Positions 1 through 7,485 of a stretch of DNA of 9,813 nt are shown in pieces; position 1 is the first letter of the stretch; the number at the start of each line of letters is the position of its first letter. A program made the translations under genes and the position numbers. The notes below the pieces were generated by a model. That model had not been told where the DNA came from, searched no databases, and was given only the letters and a program-made list of their open reading frames with translations. Origin of the DNA: an uncultured Eubacteriales bacterium (lineage in GTDB: Bacteria; Bacillota; Clostridia; Oscillospirales; Butyricicoccaceae); contig CAKUAK010000060.1 in NCBI GenBank assembly GCA_934636325.1, positions 1-9,813 of the forward strand. Reading direction: 5' to 3'.

Positions 1-17
1 CGCTTTCTATATATCCC

Positions 18-1412
18 CTATTTCCTGTGGATGTCAAAGGCCGGGTCGCTCTGCATCCCATGGCCGTCGTCGCTCAAAGGCTTTGCGATAAGGAATACTG
101 AGACGAGGAAGAGGGCGCAGACGATCCAGATGACCGGCTCTGTCATACAGGCGGCGATAAAGCCGAAGGCCGGTATCAGCCAGAAGCCGGAGATGATCTT
201 TATGCCCAGTTCGAAGCCGCTCGACACGACAGGTATGACCTTGTGTCCCATGGCCTGAAGGGCCGTCCTGAGGGCCAGCAGCACGCCCAGCGACGGTGCG
301 CAGAGCAGATGGAGGCGCAGGCTGAACACGGCGTTTTTTATTATATAGGTGTCCGACGTGCCGGTCAGCAGACGCACCATGAGGCTTCCGAAAAGTATGC
401 TGAACAGCCCGGCGACGGCGCCCCAGCCGAGCTCCATTGCCATTGCGTTCTTTATCGACCGGCGCACGCGATAGCGTTTGCCCGCGCCCCAGTTCTGGCT
501 CACGAAGGTCGAATATGCCGTGGCGATAGAGCCTTGGGGCATGGTGAAGATGCCTATCAGGCGGCGGGCGGCCGTATGGGCGACGATAAGGCTCTCGCCG
601 AGGTGGTTGATAGCACGCTGGTATATGACAGAGCCCATATCGACGACGCAGAGCATTATGGCCATTGCGAAGCCGGAGGAGGCCGCCTCGCGCAGCAGCG
701 CGCCGCCGACCCGGAAGTGTTCTTTATGGGGCAGCAGCCAGCGGTACCGCGTCAGGATATACCAGCCGGAAAGGGCGGCCGAGCAGCCCTGGGCGATGAC
801 GGTGGCGATGGCCGCGCCCTGTATCCCCCACCCCAGCGCGGCGACAAAGAGAAGATCCATTGCAAGATTCATGCCGCAGGCGAATATCAGGAAATAGAGC
901 GGCGTGCGGCTGTTGCCGACGGCGCGCAGCATGCCGGAGCACATATTATATGCTATGGTCGTCAGGATGCCGGCCAGAAGGATGACGATATAGCTGTATG
1001 CATCATCAAATACCCCCTGCGGGACGTTGAGCATGCGCATGAGGGGCCTTATGGCGGCCACCGAAATAAGGGTCAGCAGCACCCCGACCGCGCTGTTGAG
1101 CATGAGCGACGCGGCGATGGAGCGCCGCAGGCCGTCGTCGTCATGGGCGCCGAACATCCGGGCGATGACAATGCCATAGCCGCTGTTGAGGCCCGACGCG
1201 ATGTTTATGAGCAGCGAATATATCGAGCTGGTCGCGCCGATGGCGGCGATAGCGCCGTCGCCGAGGTTATACCCGGCGATCATGGTGTCGGCAATGGTGT
1301 ATATCTGCTGAAAGACATTGCCGATGAAAAGCGGTATTGCGAACTGGAGTATGAGGCGTGTCGGGTCACCCGACGTCATGTCCCTCGTTTTGCTATTGTT
1401 TTCCGAACTCAT
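18..1412 (-). CDS. MATE-family multidrug/cation antiporter
   Basis: A 464-residue inner-membrane protein of the multidrug and toxin extrusion family, which exports cationic compounds in exchange for Na+ or H+. The length is typical (about 450-470) and hydrophobic segments spread along the chain fit the usual 12 helices. The two-lobe pseudo-repeat is visible. SGYGIVIARMFGAHD (residues 77-91) matches TAYSTFVSQNWGAGK (299-312 region), and MLRAVGNSRTPLYF (161-174) matches TALQAMGHKVIPV (383-395). The N-terminal lead GDPTRLILQFAIPLFIGNVFQQ (15-36) is characteristic of the Firmicutes branch. The ATG at 1412 has GGAGG at 1426-1422 with 9 nt spacing. The stop is TAG at 20-18. The gene is monocistronic as far as can be seen and is divergent from glyS. 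The substrate cannot be deduced. The family call is very secure; the specific subfamily is not. Confidence 0.95.
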   Translation of the reverse strand: MSSENNSKTRDMTSGDPTRLILQFAIPLFIGNVFQQIYTIADTMIAGYNLGDGAIAAIGATSSIYSLLINIASGLNSGYGIVIARMFGAHDDDGLRRSIAASLMLNSAVGVLLTLISVAAIRPLMRMLNVPQGVFDDAYSYIVILLAGILTTIAYNMCSGMLRAVGNSRTPLYFLIFACGMNLAMDLLFVAALGWGIQGAAIATVIAQGCSAALSGWYILTRYRWLLPHKEHFRVGGALLREAASSGFAMAIMLCVVDMGSVIYQRAINHLGESLIVAHTAARRLIGIFTMPQGSIATAYSTFVSQNWGAGKRYRVRRSIKNAMAMELGWGAVAGLFSILFGSLMVRLLTGTSDTYIIKNAVFSLRLHLLCAPSLGVLLALRTALQAMGHKVIPVVSSGFELGIKIISGFWLIPAFGFIAACMTEPVIWIVCALFLVSVFLIAKPLSDDGHGMQSDPAFDIHRK

Positions 1413-1421
1413 ATTACTTTA

Positions 1422-1426
1422 CCTCC
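1422..1426 (-). promoter_or_regulatory. Ribosome binding site of the MATE gene
   Basis: GGAGG on the minus strand, 9 nt before the ATG at 1412. It supports this start over internal methionines. Confidence 0.7.
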
Positions 1427-1489
1427 ACGACGGGCGGAAGGCTCCTTTCACACCAGGGCGGATCGCGCCCCGAAAATCAGATTCAAGAT

Positions 1490-1518
1490 AAATTATCATA
1501 TACCGCGCCCCTTGTCAA
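1490..1518 (-). promoter_or_regulatory. Probable sigma-A promoter of the MATE gene
   Basis: A consensus -35 box TTGACA lies at 1518-1513 on the minus strand. The -10 is ambiguous: TAATTT at 1495-1490 has the ideal 17-nt spacing and is preceded by TGA, while GATAAT at 1497-1492 is closer to consensus but only 15 nt away. Either gives a leader of about 70-75 nt. The -35 lies inside an imperfect palindrome (CCCCTTG-T-CAAGcGGGG, 1509-1525), which could be an operator. Confidence 0.55.
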
Positions 1519-1615
1519 GCGGGGAAATATCGGGCTTCTGGCCATAGCCGGGCACGGATCAGCGGCATATCAAAAAACGGCGGTGATAATAGTGCATTTT
1601 ATACATAGCTTTGAC

Positions 1616-1644
1616 TTGACCTGAGGGCGTTTTTTATATACAAT
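1616..1644 (+). promoter_or_regulatory. Sigma-A promoter of glyS and the aminotransferase gene
   Basis: TTGACC (1616-1621), a 17-nt spacer, then TACAAT (1639-1644); each box is one mismatch from consensus. The predicted start near 1651 gives a leader of only about 45 nt. This is too short for a T-box riboswitch, and no T-box (AGGGTGG..ACCGCG-type) sequence is visible between the MATE gene and glyS. An overlapping TTGACT at 1611-1616 with AT-rich sequence downstream is a weaker alternative. Confidence 0.7.
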
Positions 1645-1696
1645 ACTATGTTGTAGAAATGTTTTTTCCAAGTACACGGAAGGTATGGTGACAGGA

Positions 1697-3097
1697 ATGG
1701 ATAATACGAAAAAAACGATGGACAAGATCGTCACCCTCTGTAAAAGCAGAGGATATATTTACCCCGGCAGCGAGATCTATGGCGGTCTCGCCAACACATG
1801 GGACTATGGCCCGCTGGGCGTCGAGTTCAAGAACAATGTTAAAAAGGCATGGTGGAAGAAGTTCGTCCAGCAGTCGCCCTATAACGTCGGCCTTGACTGC
1901 GCGATACTGATGAACCCCCGCACATGGGTGGCCTCTGGCCATGTCGTCAACTTCAACGACCCGCTGATCGACTGCCGCCACTGTAAGATGAGGCACCGCG
2001 CCGACCAACTCATCGAGGCATACAATAACGAAAAGGGCATCACCGACGTCAATGTCGAGGCCATGAGCAACGAGCAGATGAGCCAGTATATCAAGGATAA
2101 CGCCATCCCCTGCCCCGGCTGCGGCAAGAGCGATTTCACCGATATACGCAAGTTCAACATGATGTTCAAGACCTTCCAGGGCGTCACGGAGGATTCGACG
2201 ACAGAGATCTATCTGCGTCCCGAGACGGCCCAGGGCATATTCGTCAACTTCAAGAATGTCCAGCGCACGACGCGCAAGAAGATCCCCTTCGGCATCGGCC
2301 AGATAGGCAAGAGCTTCCGCAACGAGATCACACCGGGCAACTTCACCTTCAGGACAAGGGAGTTCGAGCAGATGGAGCTCGAGTTCTTCTGCAAGCCAGG
2401 CACAGACCTCGAATGGTTCGACTATTGGCGTTCGCAGTGCAAGAGCTTCCTGCTCTCGCTGGGACTTAAAGAAGAGAACCTCAGGCTGCGCGACCACGAG
2501 CCCGAGGAGCTTTCCCATTATTCCAAGGCGACGACCGACTTCGAGTTCCTCTTCCCCTTCGGCTGGGGCGAGCTCTGGGGCATCGCCGACCGCACCGATT
2601 ATGACCTCAAGGCCCATCAGAACGATTCGGGCGAGTCGATGGAATACTTCGACCAGGAGACCGACGAAAAGTATATCCCCTATGTCATAGAGCCTTCGCT
2701 GGGCGCCGACCGCGTCGCGCTGGCATTTCTTATCGACGCCTATGATGTAGAGGTCATCGACTCCGAGAAGAACGACACCCGCGTCGTGCAGCATCTTCAT
2801 CCCGCCCTCGCGCCGGTCAAGTGCGCCATCCTGCCCCTTTCCAAGAAGCTGAGCGAAAAGGCCTCCGAGGTCTATGCCGATCTTTCGGCCGAGTTCAACT
2901 GCGACTTCGATGACAGCAGCTCTATCGGCAAGCGCTATCGCCGCCAGGACGAGATCGGCACGCCCTTCTGCGTGACATATGACTTCGACAGCGAGACCGA
3001 CGGCTGCGTCACGGTCCGCGAGCGCGACAGCATGGAGCAGGTACGTATCCCCCTGTCCGAGCTGAAGGCTTATATTTCCGAAAGGATCAGCTTCTGA
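1697..3097 (+). CDS. glyS: Glycine--tRNA ligase, single-chain alpha2 type
   Basis: Cytoplasmic class II aminoacyl-tRNA synthetase that joins glycine to tRNA-Gly using ATP. With this start it has 466 residues, normal for the homodimeric bacterial/archaeal-eukaryotic type and unlike the two-subunit GlyQ/GlyS enzyme. Visible signatures, numbered from this start: GSEIYGGLANTWDYGPLG (24-41); cysteine pairs CRHC (93-96) and CPGC (139-142) in the insertion; motif 2 FRNEITP with FRTREFEQMELEFF (207-231); motif 3 EPSLGADRVALAFL (332-345); and an HGTP anticodon-binding domain from about residue 365. In-frame starts also exist at 1685 (ATG) and 1688 (GTG). GGAAGG at 1678-1683 is only 1 nt from the first and 4 nt from the second. 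I chose 1697 because family members begin close to the TMDKIV segment. The choice is not certain. The gene is followed after 57-62 nt by the aminotransferase, probably in one operon. Confidence 0.96.
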   Translation: MDNTKKTMDKIVTLCKSRGYIYPGSEIYGGLANTWDYGPLGVEFKNNVKKAWWKKFVQQSPYNVGLDCAILMNPRTWVASGHVVNFNDPLIDCRHCKMRHRADQLIEAYNNEKGITDVNVEAMSNEQMSQYIKDNAIPCPGCGKSDFTDIRKFNMMFKTFQGVTEDSTTEIYLRPETAQGIFVNFKNVQRTTRKKIPFGIGQIGKSFRNEITPGNFTFRTREFEQMELEFFCKPGTDLEWFDYWRSQCKSFLLSLGLKEENLRLRDHEPEELSHYSKATTDFEFLFPFGWGELWGIADRTDYDLKAHQNDSGESMEYFDQETDEKYIPYVIEPSLGADRVALAFLIDAYDVEVIDSEKNDTRVVQHLHPALAPVKCAILPLSKKLSEKASEVYADLSAEFNCDFDDSSSIGKRYRRQDEIGTPFCVTYDFDSETDGCVTVRERDSMEQVRIPLSELKAYISERISF

Positions 3098-3099
3098 TC
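3085..3099 (+). other. Small hairpin across the glyS stop codon
   Basis: GATCAG (3085-3090), loop CTT, CTGATC (3094-3099) form a perfect 6-bp stem containing the TGA stop. The U-richness after it (GTTCTTTGCG) is poor, so I do not call a terminator. It may slow polymerase or protect the 3' end of glyS mRNA, or be chance. Confidence 0.3.
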
Positions 3100-3144
3100 G
3101 TTCTTTGCGACATCTGTTCTTTTTTAACTTAATATTATTTTTGT

Positions 3145-3151
3145 GAGGAGG
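3145..3151 (+). promoter_or_regulatory. Ribosome binding site that decides the aminotransferase start
   Basis: GAGGAGG is a near-perfect Shine-Dalgarno. It is 8 nt before the ATG at 3160 but only 2 nt before the ATG at 3154, so the second ATG is the likely start. Confidence 0.75.
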
Positions 3152-3159
3152 CAATGAGT

Positions 3160-4326
3160 ATGTTTGATTATTCCAATGTGATCCCCTCGGCTGTGGCCGA
3201 GATGAAACCTTCTGGTATCAGAAAGTATTTCGGTATCATGGAGACCCTGCCCGACGCCATATCCCTTGGCGTCGGAGAACCTGATTTCATTACCCCCAGG
3301 CATGTCATGCAGGCAGGCATAGATTCTCTGCTTGCAGGCAAGACCCAGTATACGGCCAACAGCGGCCTGATCCAGCTCCGCCGCGAGATAAGCAAGTATC
3401 TTGAAAAGAGCTTTGAGATATCCTATGACCCCGAAAGCGAGGTCCTCGTTACGGTCGGCGGATCGGAAGCCATTGATCTATGTCTCCGCGCCTTCCTTAC
3501 GGTCGGCGACGAGATCCTTATCCCCGAGCCCGCATTCGTATGCTATGGCCCGCTGGCTTCCCTCACCGGTGCAAAGCCTGTGCCCATCGTCACAAAAAAG
3601 GAGGACAGCTTCAAGCTGACCCCCGAAGCCCTTAAAGCGGCCATCACGCCCAAATCCAAGGTGCTTATACTCTCTTACCCCAACAACCCCACCGGCGGCG
3701 TTATGAAGAAGGAAGAACTCGAAGCCATCGCGGAGGTCATCAAGGATACAAATATCCTTGTCATAACCGACGAGATCTATGCCGAGCTGAGCTACGGCTT
3801 CAAGCACACCTCTTTCGCTTCGATCGAGGGCATGCGCGAGCGCACCGTTGTCGTCAGCGGCTTCTCCAAGGCCTTCGCCATGACCGGCTGGAGACTGGGT
3901 TACTGCTGCGGTCCCAAGGAGCTCATGCGTTATGTCGCCCAGATCCATCAGTATGCCCTCATGTGCGCTTCGACCCCCGCGCAGTATGCCGCCATCGAGG
4001 CTCTTCAGAACGGTCTGCCCGACACAAGGCGCATGTGCGAGGAATATGACCAGCGCCGCCTATATCTCTATAAGGCGCTGACCGATATGGGCTTCGACTG
4101 CTTCGAGCCCGAGGGCGCTTTCTATATCTTCCCCGATGTCTCGATGTTCGCAAAGGACGGCGGAGACTTCGTCGAATCGCTGCTCAAGGCACAGCAGGTG
4201 GCCGTCGTTCCCGGCGACGCCTTCGGCGAATCGGGCAAGGATCATGTCCGCATATCCTATGCCTACTCTATGGAGACCCTCAAAAAGGCCATGGACCGCA
4301 TAAGCAAGTTTGTTTCGACAAAATAG
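3160..4326 (+). CDS. Class I/II PLP-dependent aminotransferase (PatA-like)
   Basis: Cytosolic fold-type I aminotransferase that moves an amino group between an amino acid and a 2-oxo acid through pyridoxal phosphate. It has 388 residues from the chosen start, normal for subgroup I-gamma/PatA-like enzymes. Key residues, numbered from that start: substrate/cofactor loop near GVGEPDF (37-43); PNNPTGG with the cofactor asparagine at about 176; DEIY with Asp204 for the pyridine nitrogen and Tyr207; SGFSKAFAMTGWRLG with the Schiff-base Lys237; and HVRIS with the carboxylate-binding Arg364. All catalytic positions are intact. The substrate cannot be assigned; aspartate, aromatic or N-acetyl-diaminopimelate-type roles are all possible in this family. 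The gene follows glyS closely with no terminator between them and ends just before a strong terminator, so the two are probably co-transcribed. An alternative start is 3154, which adds two residues. Confidence 0.93.
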   Translation: MFDYSNVIPSAVAEMKPSGIRKYFGIMETLPDAISLGVGEPDFITPRHVMQAGIDSLLAGKTQYTANSGLIQLRREISKYLEKSFEISYDPESEVLVTVGGSEAIDLCLRAFLTVGDEILIPEPAFVCYGPLASLTGAKPVPIVTKKEDSFKLTPEALKAAITPKSKVLILSYPNNPTGGVMKKEELEAIAEVIKDTNILVITDEIYAELSYGFKHTSFASIEGMRERTVVVSGFSKAFAMTGWRLGYCCGPKELMRYVAQIHQYALMCASTPAQYAAIEALQNGLPDTRRMCEEYDQRRLYLYKALTDMGFDCFEPEGAFYIFPDVSMFAKDGGDFVESLLKAQQVAVVPGDAFGESGKDHVRISYAYSMETLKKAMDRISKFVSTK

Positions 4327-4337
4327 CTTTAATACGC

Positions 4338-4375
4338 AAAGGCCCGTGCGTGAGTATCACGCACGGGCCTTTTTT
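4338..4375 (+). terminator. Strong intrinsic terminator after glyS-aminotransferase
   Basis: A perfect 13-bp GC-rich stem, GGCCCGTGCGTGA (4341-4353) with its complement at 4357-4369. The loop is GTA, the stem is preceded by AAA and followed by a run of six T (4370-4375). It begins 14 nt after the aminotransferase stop (4326). It is also the first strong hairpin after hemW on the opposite strand. There the tail is only TTTGCGTATT, so it may act in both directions but is much better on the plus strand. Confidence 0.93.
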
Positions 4376-4419
4376 GACCGTCCGCCCGAATATCGGCGAA
4401 TGGTCTTATTTATTATTCT

Positions 4420-5556
4420 TTACTCGGCCGGGCATACAGAATTGACAAGATCGCCGATTATCATATTGGACACGAGGAAGCCTTTTGACGTAAGGCTGTA
4501 TCTGCCCATCTCCTTTTTTGCAAAGCCGCCGTCGATGTATTTCTGAAGCAGCTTCTCATACGGGGCAAAGGAGGTCTGGAACCTATGCTCGAAAAGATCG
4601 GGGTCTATCCCCTCGCATGTTCTCAGCTTGAGCATGACATATTCCCCGCTGTGGTTGATATAGGCCAGCTCGTCGACATCCTCGGCTATCGGCTTTTTGC
4701 CGAAAACACCGTCGATAAACTTGTTCACATCGGCTATAAAAGAGAACCTCTGCCCGCCGTAAAAGCTGTGGGCGGCACATCCCAGCCCGAGGTATTCGGT
4801 CAGATCCCAGTATTTGCTGTTGTGGCGGGATATCTTTCCGTCGCGGGCAAAGTTGGATATCTCGTATTGTTTATACCCACATTCGGCAAGGCGGTCTATC
4901 GCCTTCAGGTACATCTCTACCTGGATATCCTCGGGCGGCTGCTCGCAGCCGCGGCGGGCCAGCGGAGTACCCTCTTCGACCTTCAGGCAATAGCAGGATA
5001 TATGGGCGGGTTTCAAGGCGACGACCTTTTCGAGCGAATCCATCCAGCTCTCGACGCTTTGCCCCTCCAGCGCGTATATGAGATCGACCGATATATTGTC
5101 AAAATACTTCGAGGCCAGCCGATATGCGCCGCAGGCCCCCTCGAAGGTGTGGAGCCGCCCGATGGCCGCCAGCTGGTCGTTGTCGGCCGACTGTATGCCC
5201 ATCGAAATACGGTTGACCCCGGCCAAGCGCAGCTGCTTGAGCAGCTTTTCATCGACGCTTTCGGGATTTACCTCGACGGTTATCTCGGGATATTTATCCA
5301 GCTGGACCCGGGATCTAAGGTGCTTGAGCAGCTTTTCGATCCGCTTCCCGCCGAATACCGAGGGCGTCCCGCCCCCAATGTATATCGTATCGACCGGCGG
5401 GTGGTTATACCTGAAATACTCGTCTATCTGCTCTGTCAGAGCCGACAGATAGCGAGCCATCAGCTTATCGTCATAGCCGCATATCGAGTAGAAGTCACAA
5501 TAATCACATTTCCGCTTGCAGAACGGAATGTGTATATAAACGCCAAGCGAAGCCAT
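4420..5556 (-). CDS. hemW: Radical SAM heme chaperone HemW
   Basis: Member of the HemN/HemW radical SAM family. HemW is now understood as a heme-binding chaperone that delivers heme to respiratory proteins, not a coproporphyrinogen dehydrogenase. From the chosen start it has 378 residues, the usual HemW length. The [4Fe-4S] motif is CKRKCDYC (Cys13, Cys17, Cys20), followed by D-F where true HemN has a fourth cysteine, which argues for HemW. Other family marks: YIGGGTPS (59-66), TVEVNPES, NRISMGIQSADNDQL and SVDLIYAL. Start choice: the ATG at 5562 overlaps the lepA stop as TAATG, but GAGGA (5570-5566) is only 3 nt away from it. The in-frame ATG at 5556 has 9 nt spacing and gives MASLGVYIHIPFC. 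Both are plausible; the first would add two residues. The gene is the downstream member of a lepA-hemW operon and is probably translationally coupled. Older annotations would call it oxygen-independent coproporphyrinogen III oxidase. Confidence 0.93.
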   Translation of the reverse strand: MASLGVYIHIPFCKRKCDYCDFYSICGYDDKLMARYLSALTEQIDEYFRYNHPPVDTIYIGGGTPSVFGGKRIEKLLKHLRSRVQLDKYPEITVEVNPESVDEKLLKQLRLAGVNRISMGIQSADNDQLAAIGRLHTFEGACGAYRLASKYFDNISVDLIYALEGQSVESWMDSLEKVVALKPAHISCYCLKVEEGTPLARRGCEQPPEDIQVEMYLKAIDRLAECGYKQYEISNFARDGKISRHNSKYWDLTEYLGLGCAAHSFYGGQRFSFIADVNKFIDGVFGKKPIAEDVDELAYINHSGEYVMLKLRTCEGIDPDLFEHRFQTSFAPYEKLLQKYIDGGFAKKEMGRYSLTSKGFLVSNMIIGDLVNSVCPAE

Positions 5557-5561
5557 CGGCA

Positions 5562-7370
5562 TTAATCCTCGTCGAGCCTAAGGACGGCCATAAAGGCCTC
5601 CTGCGGGACCTCGACAGATCCGAGAGAGCGCATGCGCTTCTTGCCCTCCTTCTGCTTTTCCAGCAGCTTCTTCTTTCGGCTGATATCGCCGCCGTAGCAT
5701 TTGGCAAGAACGTCCTTGCGCATGGCCTTGACCGTCTCGCGGGCAATTACCTTGCCGCCGATGGCCGCCTGTACGGGTATCTCGAAGAGCTGGCGCGGGA
5801 TATTGTCCTTGAGCTTTTCGGCGATCTTGCGCCCCCTGGCATAGGCCTTATCGGCATGGACTATAAAGGAAAGGGCATCGACCACGTCGCCGTTGAGCAG
5901 GATATCGAGCTTTACAAGATTCGACTTCTGGTAACCCAGCAGTTCATAGTCGAGCGACGCATATCCCCTCGTCCGGGATTTGAGCGCGTCGAAGAAGTCA
6001 TAGATTATCTCGTTGAGCGGCAGCTCATAATGCAGCTCGACCCTGTTGGTGTCGAGGTATTTCATATCCTTAAATACGCCGCGGCGGTCCTGACAGAGAT
6101 CCATCAGGTTCCCGACATACTCTGAGGGCGTAATGATGCTGGCCTTTACAATAGGCTCTTCGGCATATTCTATCTCGCTGGGGTTGGGGTAATTGAGCGG
6201 GTTGTCTATCCAGCGCTCTTCGCCGTTCATCATTTTGACCTTGTAAACGACGCTGGGCGCCGTTGTAATAAGGTCAAGGTTATATTCGCGCTCAAGCCTC
6301 TCCTGGATTATTTCAAGATGGAGCAGACCGAGGAATCCGCAGCGGAAGCCAAAGCCCAGCGCCGCAGAGCTTTCCGGCTCAAAGGTCAGGGATGCATCGT
6401 TGAGCTGGAGCTTTTCGAGGGCGTCGCGCAGATCGGGATACTTCTTGCCGTCGGCGGGATAAAGTCCCGAAAAGACCATCGGCTGCACCTTGCGATAGCC
6501 TTTAAGAGGCTCGGCGGCCGGCGAAAGGGCGTCGGTCACGGTATCGCCGACATGGGTATCTCCTACCGTCTTTATGCTGGCCGTTATATAGCCGACCTCG
6601 CCCTCTTCAAGGGAGGCGGCAGGCTCATAGCCCAGCGAGCGAAGATATCCGACCTCAACGATCTGGAACTCGGCGCCGGTGGCCATCATTTTGATCTTCA
6701 TGCCCGGCTCGAACCGGCCGTCGAACACGCGGACAAAAACTATAACGCCGCGATACGGGTCGTACTGGCTGTCGAATATGAGCGCCCGGCAACAGTCATC
6801 CCTGCCCTTAGGGGGAGGCGGCACATTTTTTACGATATCTTCGAGCACATCGCGGATATTGATCCCTGCCTTTGCCGAGACCTCCGGCGCGTCCATGGCC
6901 GGGATACCTATGATGTTCTCTATCTCCTCTTTGACGACCTGCGGCTGGGCCGAGGGAAGGTCGATCTTATTTATGACCGGCAGGACCTCGAGGTCGTTCT
7001 CCAGCGCCAGGTAGGTATTGGCCAGCGTCTGGGCCTCTATCCCCTGGGCCGCGTCGACGACCAGCAGCGCGCCCTCGCAGGCGGCCAGGGACCGTGATAC
7101 CTCGTAATTGAAGTCGACGTGACCCGGCGTATCTATAAGGTTGAGGCGATATCTCTCTCCGTCGAGAGCATCATACTCAAGCAGAACGGCGCGAGCCTTT
7201 ATCGTTATGCCGCGCTCGCGTTCCAGCTCCATATTGTCGAGCAGCTGGTTAGTCATCTCGCGCTCGCTTACGGCATTGCACATCTGCAGCAGACGATCGG
7301 CAAGGGTCGACTTGCCATGGTCTATATGTGCGATTATGGAAAAATTGCGTATCTTTCCCCGATCTGTCAT
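5562..7370 (-). CDS. lepA: Elongation factor 4 (LepA), translational GTPase
   Basis: Ribosome-dependent GTPase of the EF-G superfamily that acts on stalled or wrongly translocated ribosomes and has been linked to ribosome assembly. The 602 residues match the usual size (about 600). GTPase motifs are intact: G1 AHIDHGKST (14-22), switch I RERGITIKAR (51-60), G3 DTPGH (80-84) and G4 NKID (134-137). The LepA-specific C-terminal domain is present, including GGDISRKKKLLEKQKEG and the terminal SLGSVEVPQEAF region. The start at 7370 has AGAGG at 7380-7376 (5 nt spacing) and fits the family N-terminus (IRNFSIIAHIDHGKS). It is the first gene of an operon with hemW; its stop TAA overlaps the first possible hemW start by one base. 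Confidence 0.98.
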   Translation of the reverse strand: MTDRGKIRNFSIIAHIDHGKSTLADRLLQMCNAVSEREMTNQLLDNMELERERGITIKARAVLLEYDALDGERYRLNLIDTPGHVDFNYEVSRSLAACEGALLVVDAAQGIEAQTLANTYLALENDLEVLPVINKIDLPSAQPQVVKEEIENIIGIPAMDAPEVSAKAGINIRDVLEDIVKNVPPPPKGRDDCCRALIFDSQYDPYRGVIVFVRVFDGRFEPGMKIKMMATGAEFQIVEVGYLRSLGYEPAASLEEGEVGYITASIKTVGDTHVGDTVTDALSPAAEPLKGYRKVQPMVFSGLYPADGKKYPDLRDALEKLQLNDASLTFEPESSAALGFGFRCGFLGLLHLEIIQERLEREYNLDLITTAPSVVYKVKMMNGEERWIDNPLNYPNPSEIEYAEEPIVKASIITPSEYVGNLMDLCQDRRGVFKDMKYLDTNRVELHYELPLNEIIYDFFDALKSRTRGYASLDYELLGYQKSNLVKLDILLNGDVVDALSFIVHADKAYARGRKIAEKLKDNIPRQLFEIPVQAAIGGKVIARETVKAMRKDVLAKCYGGDISRKKKLLEKQKEGKKRMRSLGSVEVPQEAFMAVLRLDED

Positions 7371-7456
7371 TGAGGCCTCTTCTCCCTTTGATATATCTGA
7401 TTTTTATTTGCGTTTAGTGTCAAAACAATGCTGTTTCACTTTATTCAACTCTATTA

Positions 7457-7485
7457 ATGATAACCGACCATGGTGTCAAAGTCAA
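7457..7485 (-). promoter_or_regulatory. Sigma-A promoter of the lepA-hemW operon
   Basis: TTGACT (7485-7480), a 17-nt spacer, then TATCAT (7462-7457), each one mismatch from consensus. Transcription would start near 7450, giving a leader of about 80 nt. A TTGACA shifted 6 nt downstream has a poor -10 and is less likely. The -35 overlaps the last codon and TGA stop of the recombinase-remnant reading frame. Confidence 0.65.

Noticed and set aside
243..1547. A 434-codon open frame on the plus strand opposite the MATE gene
   Set aside because: The translation is low-complexity and rich in Ala/Gly/His/Asp with no family pattern, and it lies fully antisense to a clear transporter. It arises from the codon bias of the real gene.
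1413..1610. A T-box or other riboswitch before glyS
   Set aside because: No conserved T-box sequence or large stem was seen, and the best promoter lies downstream of this stretch.
1646..3154. A 502-codon open frame on the minus strand opposite glyS
   Set aside because: It is antisense to a certain GlyRS, and the Leu/Val/Ala-rich translation is typical of a shadow frame. It has no convincing start signal.
5233..5336. A repeated 16-nt stretch (GCTTGAGCAGCTTTTC) twice within hemW
   Set aside because: Both copies encode similar E-K-L-L-K-x-L-R helices in the same protein. Similar peptide plus shared codon choice explains it without a repeat element.
4585..5565. A 326-codon plus-strand frame opposite hemW
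   Set aside because: It is a shadow of the HemW coding region with no recognisable domain.
6318..7097. A 259-codon plus-strand frame opposite lepA
   Set aside because: It is antisense to the highly conserved LepA GTPase domain and has no domain of its own.
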